DNA of 64,000 nt. Source: Lepisosteus oculatus. Taxonomy: Eukaryota; Chordata; Actinopteri; Semionotiformes; Lepisosteidae. Below the pieces are notes generated by a model. It searched no databases. It was given only the letters and a program-made list of their open reading frames with translations, and was not told where the DNA came from. The stretch is from assembly GCF_040954835.1 (NCBI RefSeq), contig NC_090704.1:43156979-43220978 (forward strand), given 5' to 3'. Below, one piece after another: positions 27,469 through 39,360 of the stretch (the stretch's first letter is position 1; the number at the start of each line of letters is the position of its first letter). The position numbers and the translations under genes were made by a program.

Positions 27469-28570
27469 GTCACTGAATGCATCGCATGTTTTGTCTTTCT
27501 ATGCACTTTTGTTCATCTAACACATATTTCAGACATGCCTTAGACTTTTGGTAGGTGAGGTTCTTTAATTTTTGATGATTGTTTTCCACACATAGTAATT
27601 CAGAATATTCAGAGCACATTTGGCTATTAAGTTTCAAACCTTTAGAGTACTTTAGTCCTTCCCATGAATTCATTATTCAGTTTATCCTTAATTTCTTAAT
27701 TAATCTGGGTGCTAATGATCACTTTGATAATTAAGGTCTAGCTGCAGAAAAGGAAATGAAATGGAATGAAAGCGCCATGTCTGACTGATTTACAGTCTAC
27801 ATGTGCGCCCCTACTCATAAAACAATGCCAAACACTGCCCTCTGCTGGTCATGGTGGTGTTGAACAGTTAAACTTGTCCTTGATGAACTGTAACTGTCCT
27901 TTCACAGTTACAGTTAAAGGATACAGTTAAATGAAATGTAATTGACCATTTCTGACAATCAAAAAAGAAAGTGAAACTGGAGAAATGTAAGTTTACAGGA
28001 AGTGACGTCCAATGTTTTTTTAATCATTTCAGCTTTGAATTCATAGCTGTTCCCGAAATCTTACGGCAAATGGGAAATGGGAAACAAGTTTCAAATAAGG
28101 AAAGAAGATTTGAGTACTCACTGATTTTGTTTTAGGAAAGAATCAGCATGTGACAGCTTGTTTCTAACCCTAGTAAGGTTTTAAAAGCCGAGGTCACTGT
28201 GTTACTGTGAGCTGATGTTATACAAGCACAGGTAAGGGAATCTCGTGGGCCAATTACCTCAATGGAAGATGAGCTGAGTGTAGAAGAGGTCTGTCAGCAC
28301 ACAGTGCTTAGTAAACATGTCAGGGTGTTTCACCAGCTGCTCCTTCTTCAAGGCTGAATTACTGTATAAAATACTGTAGAAATCAAGGATTTCATGTGAA
28401 AATTAAAAATTTGCTCTGTAGAAGACTTGACAAGAATCCCACAATGACATCAGTGGTCTGCATTTCACAATCACTGTCTTAGCTTTAGGTTTGATGTACT
28501 AATGTAAATGTGATATTCTTGCGCTTGTGTTGTGTCATGGAAATATAACTATCAAGGAAGCCACAAGAGA

Positions 28571-28790
28571 GAGTTCTCACCTGAGTAAAGTCTTTATTTC
28601 AATATTGCAATATTGGGAGCCCTGCTGCCACTTCTCAAAGTGCAACCAGAGACTCAATTTGTTACAAGCAGTACAGGGTTTTTATAAGACGTTGCGCTGT
28701 AAAAAAGCTCAGTGCTTTGCTCCTTCTAAAACTTCCCCTTTCCCTAAGACAAAACAGATTACATCATAGAGCGAGAGAAGAAGCACTAGA
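28571..28790 (-). repeat. Weak LTR-like remnant (possible solo LTR)
   Basis: Read on the reverse strand, a TATA-like box (TTATAAAAACCC) is followed about 100 bases later by an AATAAAG signal, the layout of a long terminal repeat. No coding parts are seen and ends are not defined, so this is a guess at an old solo remnant of unknown LTR family. Confidence 0.2.
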
Positions 28791-29454
28791 TTTGTTTTTC
28801 AAAGCTAATCGGTTACTTTCAGCTAATTCTAACGACCCAGACAGCATATATTGTTTTGGTACATTGTCTTCTAAAGTAACCTAAACAGTGTACTTTGTTG
28901 ACGCACTGTTTTCTAAAATTCTGCACGTACTGTAGCACAGCAATTACATCCTTGAAATATATTATTTAAAAGCACCAATATATTTTTTGCAAAGCTGTCT
29001 ACATTTTAAGAATCAATTTACTTATTAGATTTCCACTTCAGTTGACAAGGAAAGCTAATCGTTTTTATCACTGGTGACGACAGTCCACGCAGTGTGTATG
29101 GTGGGGTGCAGATTCGGACATGATAAATGAAAGGGGAGGCATCCAAAGACACTTCATGGTTTTGCCAGCTTGCTTGCTTTCTCAAAGGGGGCTCGTGTCT
29201 TTCCCTGTTGATTTCTAGGTGTGGGAGAAGGGCCCTGGGGAAGATTTTTGGGAGTCACCGTTTTTCTGGCCACTCCCGTCACATTCCTTTGGGATTGCCA
29301 CTGGTTTTACCTTTTTGAATTGAACTGTACTAGACGTTTGTTAAGCTAGTTGGCCTTTTCAAAGTGGTGCGTTGTTGTAACTGTGCCCCACAGAGTGATT
29401 GGTACACATACAAACGGCGCTGTGAGGAACAGGCTGCAGTGGGCAGCAGCAGTG

Positions 29455-29800
29455 CCCATTCATCCATCGTCTAGTCTCTTTATCCAGTGCAGGGTGATGG
29501 GGGAGCTGGAGCCTGTCCCAGCAGGCAACCGGCGCAAGGCAGGGTAGATCCTAGATGGAATTATCAGTCCATCACAGGACACACACAGACACTCACTTTC
29601 CAGAAGCCAGTTAAACAACCATTATGTCTATATGGGAGTATGGGAGGAAGCCCTGAGCAATCAGGGAAGACCCTCACAAAAATGAGGAGAACATATTCCA
29701 CCCAGATAGCATCCCAGGAACTGAACCATGCTGCCCTGCAGTGCACATTAAAAGGCCTTACAGTGTACCTGCTCAAGCCTTTCACATTCTCTGTTCTACA
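29455..29800 (-). repeat. V-SINE-like element, reverse orientation
   Basis: On the reverse strand, diverged forms of the conserved V-SINE centre are seen (a 'GAGGGTCTTCCCTGAT...' stretch, then a form of 'TGGACTGATAATTCC'). The tail reads CTGGGACAGGCTCCAGCTC, and a decayed 'GGATGAATG' end follows. The same tail, CCAGGATAGGCTCCAGCTC, occurs in the forward copy near 52600. This is a non-autonomous retroposon that would depend on an L2/CR1-type LINE. It is strongly diverged, so an old copy. Confidence 0.7.
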
Positions 29801-29908
29801 CCAGTGGCTTCTCGGTGGTCCAACTATCTTGATAGACATCCTTTATAGTTTGTTTGTGCTTTCAGAGGTTGGCACTAGAATGATATTAACATTCTTTTTC
29901 ATTTTCAG

Positions 29909-30322
29909 ATGACAAAGAAGACTGCAAATGGGAAGAAGTGGAAAGCTACCACGCAGAAGACATCAAACCAGGCTTCCTGTGTGCTCATCTTACCAAGAGT
30001 TGGCTGATCGATCCTTTGAGACCGGAACCCACAGGAGTAACTCCGTGGTGTCAGGGTCAGGCATCAGGTGGTCTGTTCCTTTCTGGCTGGCTGATCCTCT
30101 CTGCTTCTGCACACACTGGTCTCTGGGAACTGGAAGAGAAAAACCACTGCTTACAAGTGCAGAAGAAGAGTAACGTCCCAGTGCACAGAAACGTTTTGCA
30201 TGAAGGTTTATCAATGGACGTCTTGAAAGAGATGATACGTTTACATGGAAAATCAATTTTTCACGTTTGTGACTGTGCAATGTGTTAAGTGTACTAAGAA
30301 CAGTATATGTTGTTGTAATAAA
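29909..30322 (+). other. Candidate 3' UTR exon of USH1G
   Basis: A good acceptor (TTTTTCATTTTCAG, ending 29908) is followed by about 400 bases ending in AATAAA at 30317-30322. If joined to the donor inside the USH1G stop codon, the last codon changes from CTG to CTA (both Leu) and a new TGA follows at once, so the DTEL ending is kept. A long alternative frame exists in this stretch (DDKEDCKWEEVE...), but it matches no family I know. Without transcripts this remains a model. Confidence 0.35.
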
Positions 30323-32603
30323 GTGCATTGCACCGTGACAGTGCGTTACAGTACATCCTGCAGGGACACTGACTGCTGACTATGAACTGTCATCTAGAAT
30401 GAGTCCTAATTCCAGGAGCAGCAGATAGCCCTGATAATTTGCCCCTGTGGGGTATGTCCCTTTACCTCCATGTGCCTGTGCCCTAGACAGTCGTATCACT
30501 GGGAATTTAATTATTTATGAATGTATATTTATTTAAATGTATGCAGTTATTATTTTTCCTCACTTTACAGCTGGAATATCACTGAAGACTTATTTTCTTC
30601 TGATGCAGACAGAATGTATTCACGTGCCTGGAATATGAAGATCACTGGACTATTTTTCATTACAAACATTTCTGCCAATTTCCTCTCTCTCTCCCTTCTG
30701 AATAATACATCACTGGTTTGGAGATGAATGCCAGGGAGAAGACATGGCTTTGTAGCATTGCATTGTGCCCTCTTGTAGCAGTATATTAAGGTACCTACCT
30801 GCTGCCCAGTTTCGTAATTACTGTCAGGCTGTAATTAGAACAAACACCTGCAGACTCACAACAATACAAAAGCTTATTAGTCTGCAAATGACAGTTGAAT
30901 TAAGAGGTGGTTTATTGAATCTGTTATCTCCTTGTGCTCTCATGTTAGTGCCTAATGAAGAGCACAGGCACATATTTATATAGGAGAGGCAATCTGCAGA
31001 CGTGTCATCTCCAAAATCTCTTTTTCCAATGGTTCGTTTCTGGGAATACGGTAACAGGTGTTTGTTACTGTTATGCTTCATTTCTCCCCTTGAACATGTC
31101 AATGCATCAGTTCATTGTTTACCAGCATGCACAGGAATTGTTATTTTTGTCCTTTGGGCAATATTCAGAAAAATGTAATATAAATAATCAGTAAAATAAG
31201 ATAATGTGCATGGATTTGTATGTTCTACCAGTTCACTTGTTAACGTAAATACCTTGTGTCCTCTGACTGGACACATTTTATTTCAGTCTTTCTGAAGCTG
31301 TAAAATGATCTTTAGATGTATCCTTTTTGCATGTAGTTTTTTATTTTCTTCTCTCTTGCATTCAGTAACTGTACTGTATCCATCACCTTGTCATTTGTAC
31401 ATTTTGTAAATTTATTAGATGTAATATCACACTGCGCAGTCTACAGTCTTCCATTTGTAGGTGGAATATATGTTTTACATTTTACTTTATTGATGTTGTA
31501 TATACAGCAACTCCTGGAAAAAAATGCCTGGAATAAATCAACATACAACTTTTCAATGGAATTTGTTATTTTCATAAAAAATAACCTTTGGATTTGTCTT
31601 TGCTGGTGCTGGTCACGCTGCTGGTGCTCTCTGATGCATTAATGCTTTGTAATTCCTTTTGCTTAAAGAGAATGATAGTCTTGGGAACCTTCTGTTCCAG
31701 ATCCTTTTGACTCCTTGGTTGCTGGAAAAAGGAGTAATAGATTTTAAAGGATGTAAAATGATATACTTAACTTCTGACCAGGAAACAGGATCCTTTCACA
31801 CGGTAAAGACACTCTCTTCCTCTCCCTGCCTAAGCCCGTGTCTCTGAGTACCACATGAGCGAAGCTACAAAACTTGATATCTTACATCAATGCTGTGGCT
31901 TTTTTTAGGTCTTTCCAGCCTGTGTTGCTTAAGACCCACGGAGCTCTGTTAGGTCTTGATAAAAGCTGCTTTCTGTTTTTTCTTCTTTCCTGCGCACTTT
32001 TCTTTTCTTGCAGTTTTTCTGTCAGGATAAAAGCTGTCTCGGCACATCCAGCTTCCATTGACATCCCCCTCGGTTCCCCCCTCCTCCTTTCAGTCCTTTC
32101 CCAGGACCTCTGCCAAGGGGAAAGAAAAGGACGCGGATGTATGGGGAGCGCTGCCGCAGAAAAGGATTGATTAGCCGCTGCGGTATGAAACAAGGGCTGC
32201 CAGGCTCTCTCTAGGGTGGCTAGCCAAAAGCAGCTCCAGTCTGGGCTGGCAGGATCGCAGCTGGACAGGTCTGCATGATTTTTCTGCTTGCCTGAAATCA
32301 GCACGAAGAGGACGAAGCTGGCTGGATCCCTTGGGACAGTACAGTAACGGGGAGTGTCCTGCAGCTCAGAAAGTGCAGCGTGGAGGAGAGTAGAATACAG
32401 AAAATTGCCGTGTGCTCTGCATGAGGCTCAGGGTATGAGCGTGTGTTAGACAATTGGTCCTATTGCTTGTTTTGTTTTTGTGGTTGCATTCTATTCCTGT
32501 TGTGAGGGCTCTGCCCTGAAACCTTCTCTTTCTTGACTTTGCTTTTTAACTTGCCATCACCTCTCTCTGCAGCATTTGGCTCTGAAGAGTGTCGCAAGAC
32601 AGA

Positions 32604-35600
32604 ATGACGAGCGAGCCAGGGAGGTGTGTGGGAGGACACAGGGGAGAAGAAAGGGATCCAGGCTGGAAAAGCTGGGAAGAAGAGCCCTCATCCCAGCTGG
32701 ATCTCCCAGGAAATGAGTGGCAGCTGAAAGACACAGGGGTGGTCAGCTTGGAGGCTGTTGGTCAAGACTCTCCTGTTACAAATGAGACCAGACTTAAGAC
32801 AGGAGGTGCTGCTGGCAGGAAGGCAGCTGTGGTGCAGAAGAAAGGGACAGAGGAGACGGAGAGGGATAGTCTGATGATGGAGCTGACCGGGCTGGTACAG
32901 AAAGTTGTCAGAGAGAGCAGCTGGTGGGAGAGACAGGGCATTGACTGCTCCATCCTTCTCTCTGCTTTCCTCTCCTTGCCTGCAGGTAAGATCCTGGTTA
33001 TGCTGCTTAGAATGCCAACAAAAATCTTGGATTTCTTCACATCCTTATTTTATTAGATAATTTAATTAGCCTGCCAGCTGATTACATTTTCTCCTGTCTT
33101 GCAATTCTGCTTTGACTGAGCAAATCTTATAACACAAGCTTCTGGTTTAATAAAGTTCTGTGCAGTGTGAGGTCAGCCGTAATGAAATGCCATGCCACCT
33201 TAGCGCAAAGTAATCCCATTTAAAGACTTCAAAACTAAAACCCAACTGATTAACTGTGCTCTTTCTGTTTCTGTTTTCCCAAGTGTCCAGAATGAAAACT
33301 TGCTGATCTGCAGCTGTACTGAACAATATAATTTATTCATTATTGTACAATTTTTTTCAGGTTGTGCAAAACATTACAATTACATTTTCTGGCATTTGGC
33401 CACACGTATCCATGCCACGTCAGATTTACATATATATCTATATTGTCAGGTTGGTTCTTAAGCCGAGAGAATTTAAAATATTTTCACTTGTGATTTTGAA
33501 AGAACTGGAAGGAGACCAGAAGCCACTTTTATAACGTTTGCATTTAATCTCTTCTAATGCAATCGTTGTGCAGTGCAGTGTTTTAGCCACATTTCAAAGG
33601 GTTATTTGGTGACCCTTTCTTCAGCTGGTACAGTTATTGGCAGCCAGACAACAGAGCTGTGAGCTGTGAAAACAGAAAAAGGGTGTAAAGTCTTCACCCC
33701 AACTGCTCAGCTACACAGATACTGCTAGTTCATCTAGATTGCTAAATGGCTAATTGGCTGTGTAATTGATGTCTTTTATGTGGTTTGTCTGACTTCAACA
33801 GTCCCATGAGTTTGCCTGACTCTTTTATAATATGTGTCCATTTACAATTCCATGTGAAACCTTTGATACTATTTCAGTACAGAAACCGTGCAAAGCCTTT
33901 TCTTAGTCAGTGATAGTAGTTCCCTCACAGTGGAAGATCTGGAAGTTTGAACTTTTTCCCATTCTAGTATAAAAAGGGTTAGGCAACTCCACACCTGTTA
34001 TTGATTCACTTTTTTTCTGTCTTTCCCTTTAGGGTTCCTGTTGTTGGGCTCTTCTCAGGCCTTGGTTTTTGCAATGGGAGTGTTGCTCATGGGGACTGCA
34101 CATGCTATCATCACTGTTAAGGGGACTCATCTGGCCAGCCACGGGGCTTTAAGCGAGTCCCGGGCTTGGGGAGGGTTCTGGGCCGTGTTCTTCATTGAGG
34201 TTAAAACTATTGCTTTTTGTCTTTTTAATTTTGCCAAATTAAACTGTTCTTTGCATTTCTACTCCCGATCTACTGCTTTTGTCATGATATGAAACTGAGA
34301 TTTAGATGAAAAGACACTCATAGATCTTTTGCAACCAACACGCTTACTTATTGTTTGTTTCATAAATAAACTATGTTGGTATTGAGATCTGTTACATTTT
34401 TTAGTGTAGTCCAGTGTATTCAGTAATGCAGATAACTGGATATACAGGTGTTTTTATCAAGTCAGTAATAGATTAGTAAATGCTCGTTAATATATTGCTC
34501 ATCCCAATGAACCGAAATTCCTCGAATGTAAACACCAAGTTTAAAAGTACACTGACCGGAAAAAGCACAGGAGACAAAATGGAATGATACCAAGAACTAT
34601 TTATTTAACCTTTTTAGATCAGTTACTCTTTGCTTCTGTTACCTGGAGAGATAAAAGTGTCATACACAATTGCCTACAAGTAAGATGTCTAGACCATGTA
34701 ATTATTTTACTGTTTAAATACATTTCTACTACTGACACCACTGCTGTCTTTTTTAATGTTTCCTTCCCAGGTACAGTAAACGTGATAGAAGGGTTAACTG
34801 AAGAAAGATTAGGTTACAGTACTTCTCCAGGTTGCTACTTCCCCTGCTTGACAGGAACATAAAAATAATCTACAAACCACAGTAACGAGATTATCTGGAA
34901 TAGAGTCTTGATAAAGCATTTAGAGTTAATGGGCCTCTGCAAGGAAATTACAAAAAGAGAAAGCAGAAGCAAAGGAGAGGAGACCAGTTAAAAAGTGGCT
35001 CAGTTCAAACAGCGCAATTTAAGGTACTGTCTGTCACCTCAGGTGTGCGGGTCATTCCCTGCCAAGGCTGGTATCGAGGCTCACGTCAAGCTCCACCATG
35101 CCCACACCAATGTGATTGGCTTGGGAGACTCCAGCACCTGGCGCATTCCTTTCCTGCCCAGATACGTCTACCTGTTCCTGGCTCCTCTGGCAGTGCCCGT
35201 CCTCACCCCTCTAGTCGCTCTAGGTATGAACCTGGGGCTGACGTTGGGTCTGTGAAGCAGCATTTTATAAAAAAACACAGCCTCTGAACAATTCTCCATA
35301 GGATATGTGCAGGCTATAAAGCTGTCTACAGTGAGGTAGGTGGCATTTCAGTTAGAAGATAAGTAAAGTGTTAAAGGTGTAATGTAAGCTTTTTAAAAGA
35401 CAGCATGAATTGTGGTTCTTGATCAGAAGCAGATTAGCAGCTTTGATGTGAGTTCTGACTCTAGACTATTCAAGACATTTCCTATTACTAGTGGTTTGAT
35501 ATTACGAATAGAATATCTAGCAAGAAAAGTAAAAATCAATCGAGATGGAGCTGGCCATTGAACCAATATCCTTCACCCTGTTCCAGCTTCTTCCAGTCTC

Positions 35601-38600
35601 CTCCTGCAGCAAATCAATCTGCCATGTTGACAAACTGCATCTGAATGACCCCTTCCTGCCACAGCGCAGTACATGTGTTCCACATGTTAACTGATGTGTG
35701 TGCTGCTGCAGGTCTGCTGAAAGAGCACGCTCCAGGCCTTGCGCTGAGGACAGGGTGCTTGATGGCTCTGGGGCTGTACTCTCAGTACTGGCTGCTCCTC
35801 CACGTCTCCGGCTTCCAGTCCTCCGGCTCCGCTCTGCTGTGCATGCTGCTCTGCAGGGCTCTCTTCTCCCTGCCGTACATCCATGTCAACATCTTCCAGG
35901 TAAGGCCGCTGCTCCCAGCTTTCACAGCATGTGTGTGCAGCACCTGGACTGTGGCAAGCACTCCACTGAGGTCAGGCTTCTTAGAGCACAGGGCGAGATG
36001 TCACCTTAATAACAATAATAATGTGCAGCCCCCACCTGGATGATGTGACGGCAGCCTTAGTGCACCAGTACACTCACCACACATCAGCTATCAGTGGGGA
36101 GGAGAGCAGAGTAATGAAGCTGATTCATAGATGGGGATTATTAGGAGGCCATGACTGGTAACGGCCAGGGGGGAAATGTGGCCAGGATTCTGGTGTTACA
36201 CTCCTACTCTTTTTGAGAAATGCCCTGGGATTTTTAATGACTACAGAGAGTCAGGACCTTGGTTTTACGTCTCATCCAAGGGACGGCACCTTTTTTTTTT
36301 CTATAGTTTAGTGTCCCTGTCACTATAATGGGGCATTAGGACCCACACAGATAATAGAGTGATCACACTCTATAACACATGGACTTATTCTTCCCTTTGG
36401 ATTGTAAAATGCAAAACGTCATATTTATTACACTGCCTGTAATGGCTTTCAGTCAGGGGTGTAGTATGTTATACATTTGTATTTCAGAAGGACATTTAAG
36501 GGTAAGAAGCCAAGTCAAATGTTTCAGGCTTTGGCTAATGGCAGTACCTTCTGTTTCCATAAAGTGTGCAATGAATTAGAGCCATTCTCTGTTCAGTCTG
36601 AGCCGGACTAAAAGGCAGGTTAATGTCTGGATACTGTGTAAAACGTGAGACAAAATGCAATATTCTGGTAGAGGCCCTGGTTTGAATGGCTGAGTGTTAA
36701 TATTTAAGTATCAATTTCTTGCCCCTTTGGCCTTAAGCATTTCTAAGGACTTCATTCTTCATCACGCTCTGAATAAAAGTTCCATTGTAGCTTGTGATCG
36801 TGTGAATGTCATGTGTGTTTTGTTTAGTCTTTGAAAAGAAAGAATTTTCTCATTTTAATTTGCATGACAAAAGTCTAGTCTTAAAACGAGGCACAATAAC
36901 AAATTGTCTGCATGCTGGACATTTTTACTGTTTAGTTATTTTATTGTACTAAGTTATTGTTAAGTGTGAGTCATTTGAAAACGTAAATCTTCAGTAAAGC
37001 TATCTTTGTGAAATAATGTCTTATGCATAATAAAAAATGACATTTGTACCTTACTCCAGTGACATATACTGTATACTGCATGTGATGAAACAAGGGCATA
37101 AAACGATGTTTCTCTTATTAAAAAAAGACACCTCTTATTTTCGGTACTAAATGTTTTGGGTTTTGGGAAATTTCCAGACTGTTTTTGGTTGCAGCTTAGT
37201 CTGAGACCACTTTGACACAATTCTATTACATTGAAGGAACGTTTTTCCCTTTTTGTTTTCCTTCTGTTCACTGGATTAAGGCAGTAGCTGTCAAATACCT
37301 GTTCTTCAAAACTGAATAGCACATCCAGAGATTTGCTGAGCAATGATCAATTATTTCTTAATTTTTGCCATCAATGGAAAAAGCCACCTGCATTAGAAAG
37401 GTCCTGACAGTTGAGTAGTAGCTCATTTCAGTTACATTAATAATTTATTTTTCCTATTTTTTTGTAAAAGCAAATTTATTGCAGATTTATCTGGACCCGG
37501 TGGCTTTTGGGAATAGATGCTGCAGAGCTATAATCCCCTGACCAAAGTAAAAATAAAGAGCTTTGATCAAATACGGACGGGATGATGTTTCGCGCTCAGT
37601 CTGAGAGCCAGAAACCCTGTTGACACTGTTGTTGTTGGCAGGTCATTCCTGTTCTGCTTGCCCTTTCCAGGTCACTAGAGCAAACCTAGAGTAACCCTTC
37701 CAGCGGTGGCACATCCAGGTTTTTCAGCTCTCCTGGGCAAAGTAATTCCACTTGACCAGATAAGCCCCCAGACGGCTGGTTCATGTCACTGACCCAGTCC
37801 ATGTGTGTGATGAGCAGCGGTGCTGTTTATGATCAGTCTTATCACAGGGGACAGCAGTGTGGAGCCAGGAGTTAGGGGTTCTGGAAACTGGTAACTGGAA
37901 AGTTAAGGGTTCGTATCCCAGGCGAGATACTGCTATTGTGACCTTGGCCAAGACACTTCAGCTGAATGATTACAGAAAAACACCCAGCTGTGTAAATGAG
38001 TGCGAAAGTAAGTTGCTTTGGATAAAAGTGTGAGTCGAATGCATGGGTCACTCGCACATGGCTTTAAAGCCACCTCTGGCCCTCTCCAGTAACTTGGTCT
38101 CCCCTCTCCATGCCTCGTCTTGCAGCACATTGGCCTGGCTATGTTCTCCCCACACCGCAGGCCGAAGAGGATCTACCAGATGACACACGGGGTTCTCAAC
38201 CTGCCCCGGAACCCCCTGCTGGACTGGACGTTCGGTCACTCCCTCATCAACTGCCACGTGGAGCACCACCTCTTCCCCTTCCTCTCCGACCACATGTGTC
38301 TAAAGGTGTGTCGGGCTGCGTATTCCTTCCTCTCCCTACAATTCATCCATGTACCCGGAGATGTCCGTGGCAAAGGAGAAGCTGATGCACGTTAGCTCAG
38401 AACGAATGCTTCCACCTAACTTCCTTTTCAGTCCGTGAGTCCAGATCCAAAGTTTCACCCCTTTGGTGTTTCCTGTTTCTGACCTAAACATGTGAAAAAA
38501 ATAATTTTACTCAAAGTGCGCCTACCTATTGTTGTGCATCCTAACAATGCACCTGGTTGTAATGCTCACCAGCTATTCCTGTCTCTTTCTTACTCAGGTG

Positions 38601-38747
38601 AAGCCTATTGTGTCGCAGTATCTCAGAGAAAAACAGCTGCCCTACCATGAGGACACATACCTCTCCCGACTGCGCCTCTTCTTTGACAAATACCCGGAGC
38701 TCATGGTGTTTGCTCCCCCCATTACAGACCTCGTTGGGATCCAGTGA
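32604..38747 (+). CDS. FADS6: FADS6, fatty acid desaturase 6 (front-end desaturase-like)
   Basis: Six coding exons, 32604-32985, 34033-34199, 35043-35223, 35712-35899, 38126-38305 and 38598-38747, close in phase to 415 residues. It is a membrane-bound di-iron desaturase-like protein of uncertain substrate. The three histidine boxes are present: HLASH (160-164), HVKLHH (197-202) and HVEHH (350-354). Other diagnostic blocks are WWERQGIDCS, HHAHTNVIGLGDSSTWR, NIFQHIGLAMFSPHRRP, NLPRNPLLDW and the C-terminal KQLPYHEDTYLSRLRLF...TDLVGIQ. There is no cytochrome b5 domain, which is normal for this member. The start is the first in-frame ATG, with an in-frame TGA 21 bases upstream. The first 100 or so residues are polar and do not resemble the repeat-rich mammalian N-terminus. 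The gene sits downstream of USH1G, as in human. Confidence 0.96.
36004..36352 (-). repeat. 5S-headed SINE family, 3' part, in FADS6 intron 4
   Basis: On the reverse strand it overlaps the element at 46104-46376 through GTGGGTC(C/T)TAATGCCCCA, a TATAGTGACAGGGA stretch and GGTCCTGACTCTCTGT. It then continues through CCTAATAATCCCCATCTATG to an ATT-rich tail next to 36005. The 5S-like head is missing, as expected for a 5'-truncated copy. Confidence 0.8.
37860..38045 (+). repeat. tRNA-headed SINE in FADS6 intron 4
   Basis: A tRNA-like head with a B box (GGGTTCGTATCCCAGG) is followed by the fish SINE core CCTTGGCCAAGACACTTCA and ACCCAGCTGTGTAAATGAGT. It ends with AGTTGCTTTGGATAAAAGTG. The copy ends some 80 bases before FADS6 exon 5, close to its acceptor region. 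Confidence 0.8.
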
Positions 38748-38858
38748 GGGTGTGGGGGGAGTGAACAATTTCCCATAGTACTAAAAAATGTGTTAGCAGA
38801 CAGCTTGAGCATTTGAAACTCTACCTAAGAAGCTACTATCACCGCTGAATGAAATATG

Positions 38859-38908
38859 TTTTTTTTTTCTTTTTTTTTCCCCAAGTACATATTTCTTTTT
38901 TTTTTTTG
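38859..38908. repeat. T-rich low-complexity tract in FADS6 3' UTR
   Basis: Runs of T broken by single C residues and a short CCCC, about 110 bases after the FADS6 stop. Low complexity; it may hamper assembly or mapping. Confidence 0.8.
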
Positions 38909-39354
38909 TTAATTTTTAAGAGCCTGCTGATCAATTAGTACTGAGCAGTCATCACAGTGGCACCTAAACAAGGGCCATTTGGAACAGGAACATCTTCAGC
39001 AGGTGTTTTGAGCCATAAATGTGCAAGAATTTAACATATGGCTTCAGCCGTGCTGAGCTAGTGAGAGAGAGGCACAGCTGCTTCTGCCTCAATCCCTTTG
39101 CTATTTCTTATGCTACAGCATTCAATCAGAAATACAACCATCACATATGCTAGGGCACATTTTTAAAGTTATTTGATTAAAGAATGAACGTTTCTTTTTT
39201 TGGAAAGCTCTGGATCAGGATTATTCCAACAGTACTTTACAGATTGCACATTATATAGCACACTGCTTGCCAACTGTGGCTTAATGCTTAACTTCTGAAG
39301 AATAGTTGCAGCACCAGCCTTTCTCTGTCTCCATAAACAGCAACAATTCAATGC

Positions 39355-39360
39355 AATAAA
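39355..39360 (+). promoter_or_regulatory. AATAAA polyadenylation signal, probable FADS6 3' end
   Basis: Canonical hexamer about 600 bases after the FADS6 stop codon and the first that I see on this strand. Confidence 0.5.

Larger units (their letters stand above)
27469..32603. other. USH1G 3' region and USH1G-FADS6 interval
   Basis: No further coding exon is supported. I see no AATAAA on the plus strand between the USH1G stop and position 30317, only an ATTAAA near 28402. The interval holds a V-SINE-like copy, a weak LTR-like block, a possible USH1G 3' UTR exon, and FADS6 5' sequence. A strong acceptor (CTCTCTCTGCAG, ending 32572) about 30 bases before the FADS6 ATG implies a non-coding FADS6 exon upstream, possibly ending at a GT near 32433. 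Confidence 0.55.

Noticed and set aside
29938-30288. 116-codon forward frame between USH1G and FADS6
   Set aside because: No family is recognised and it has no ATG start in frame. It is better explained as chance openness in a candidate 3' UTR exon.
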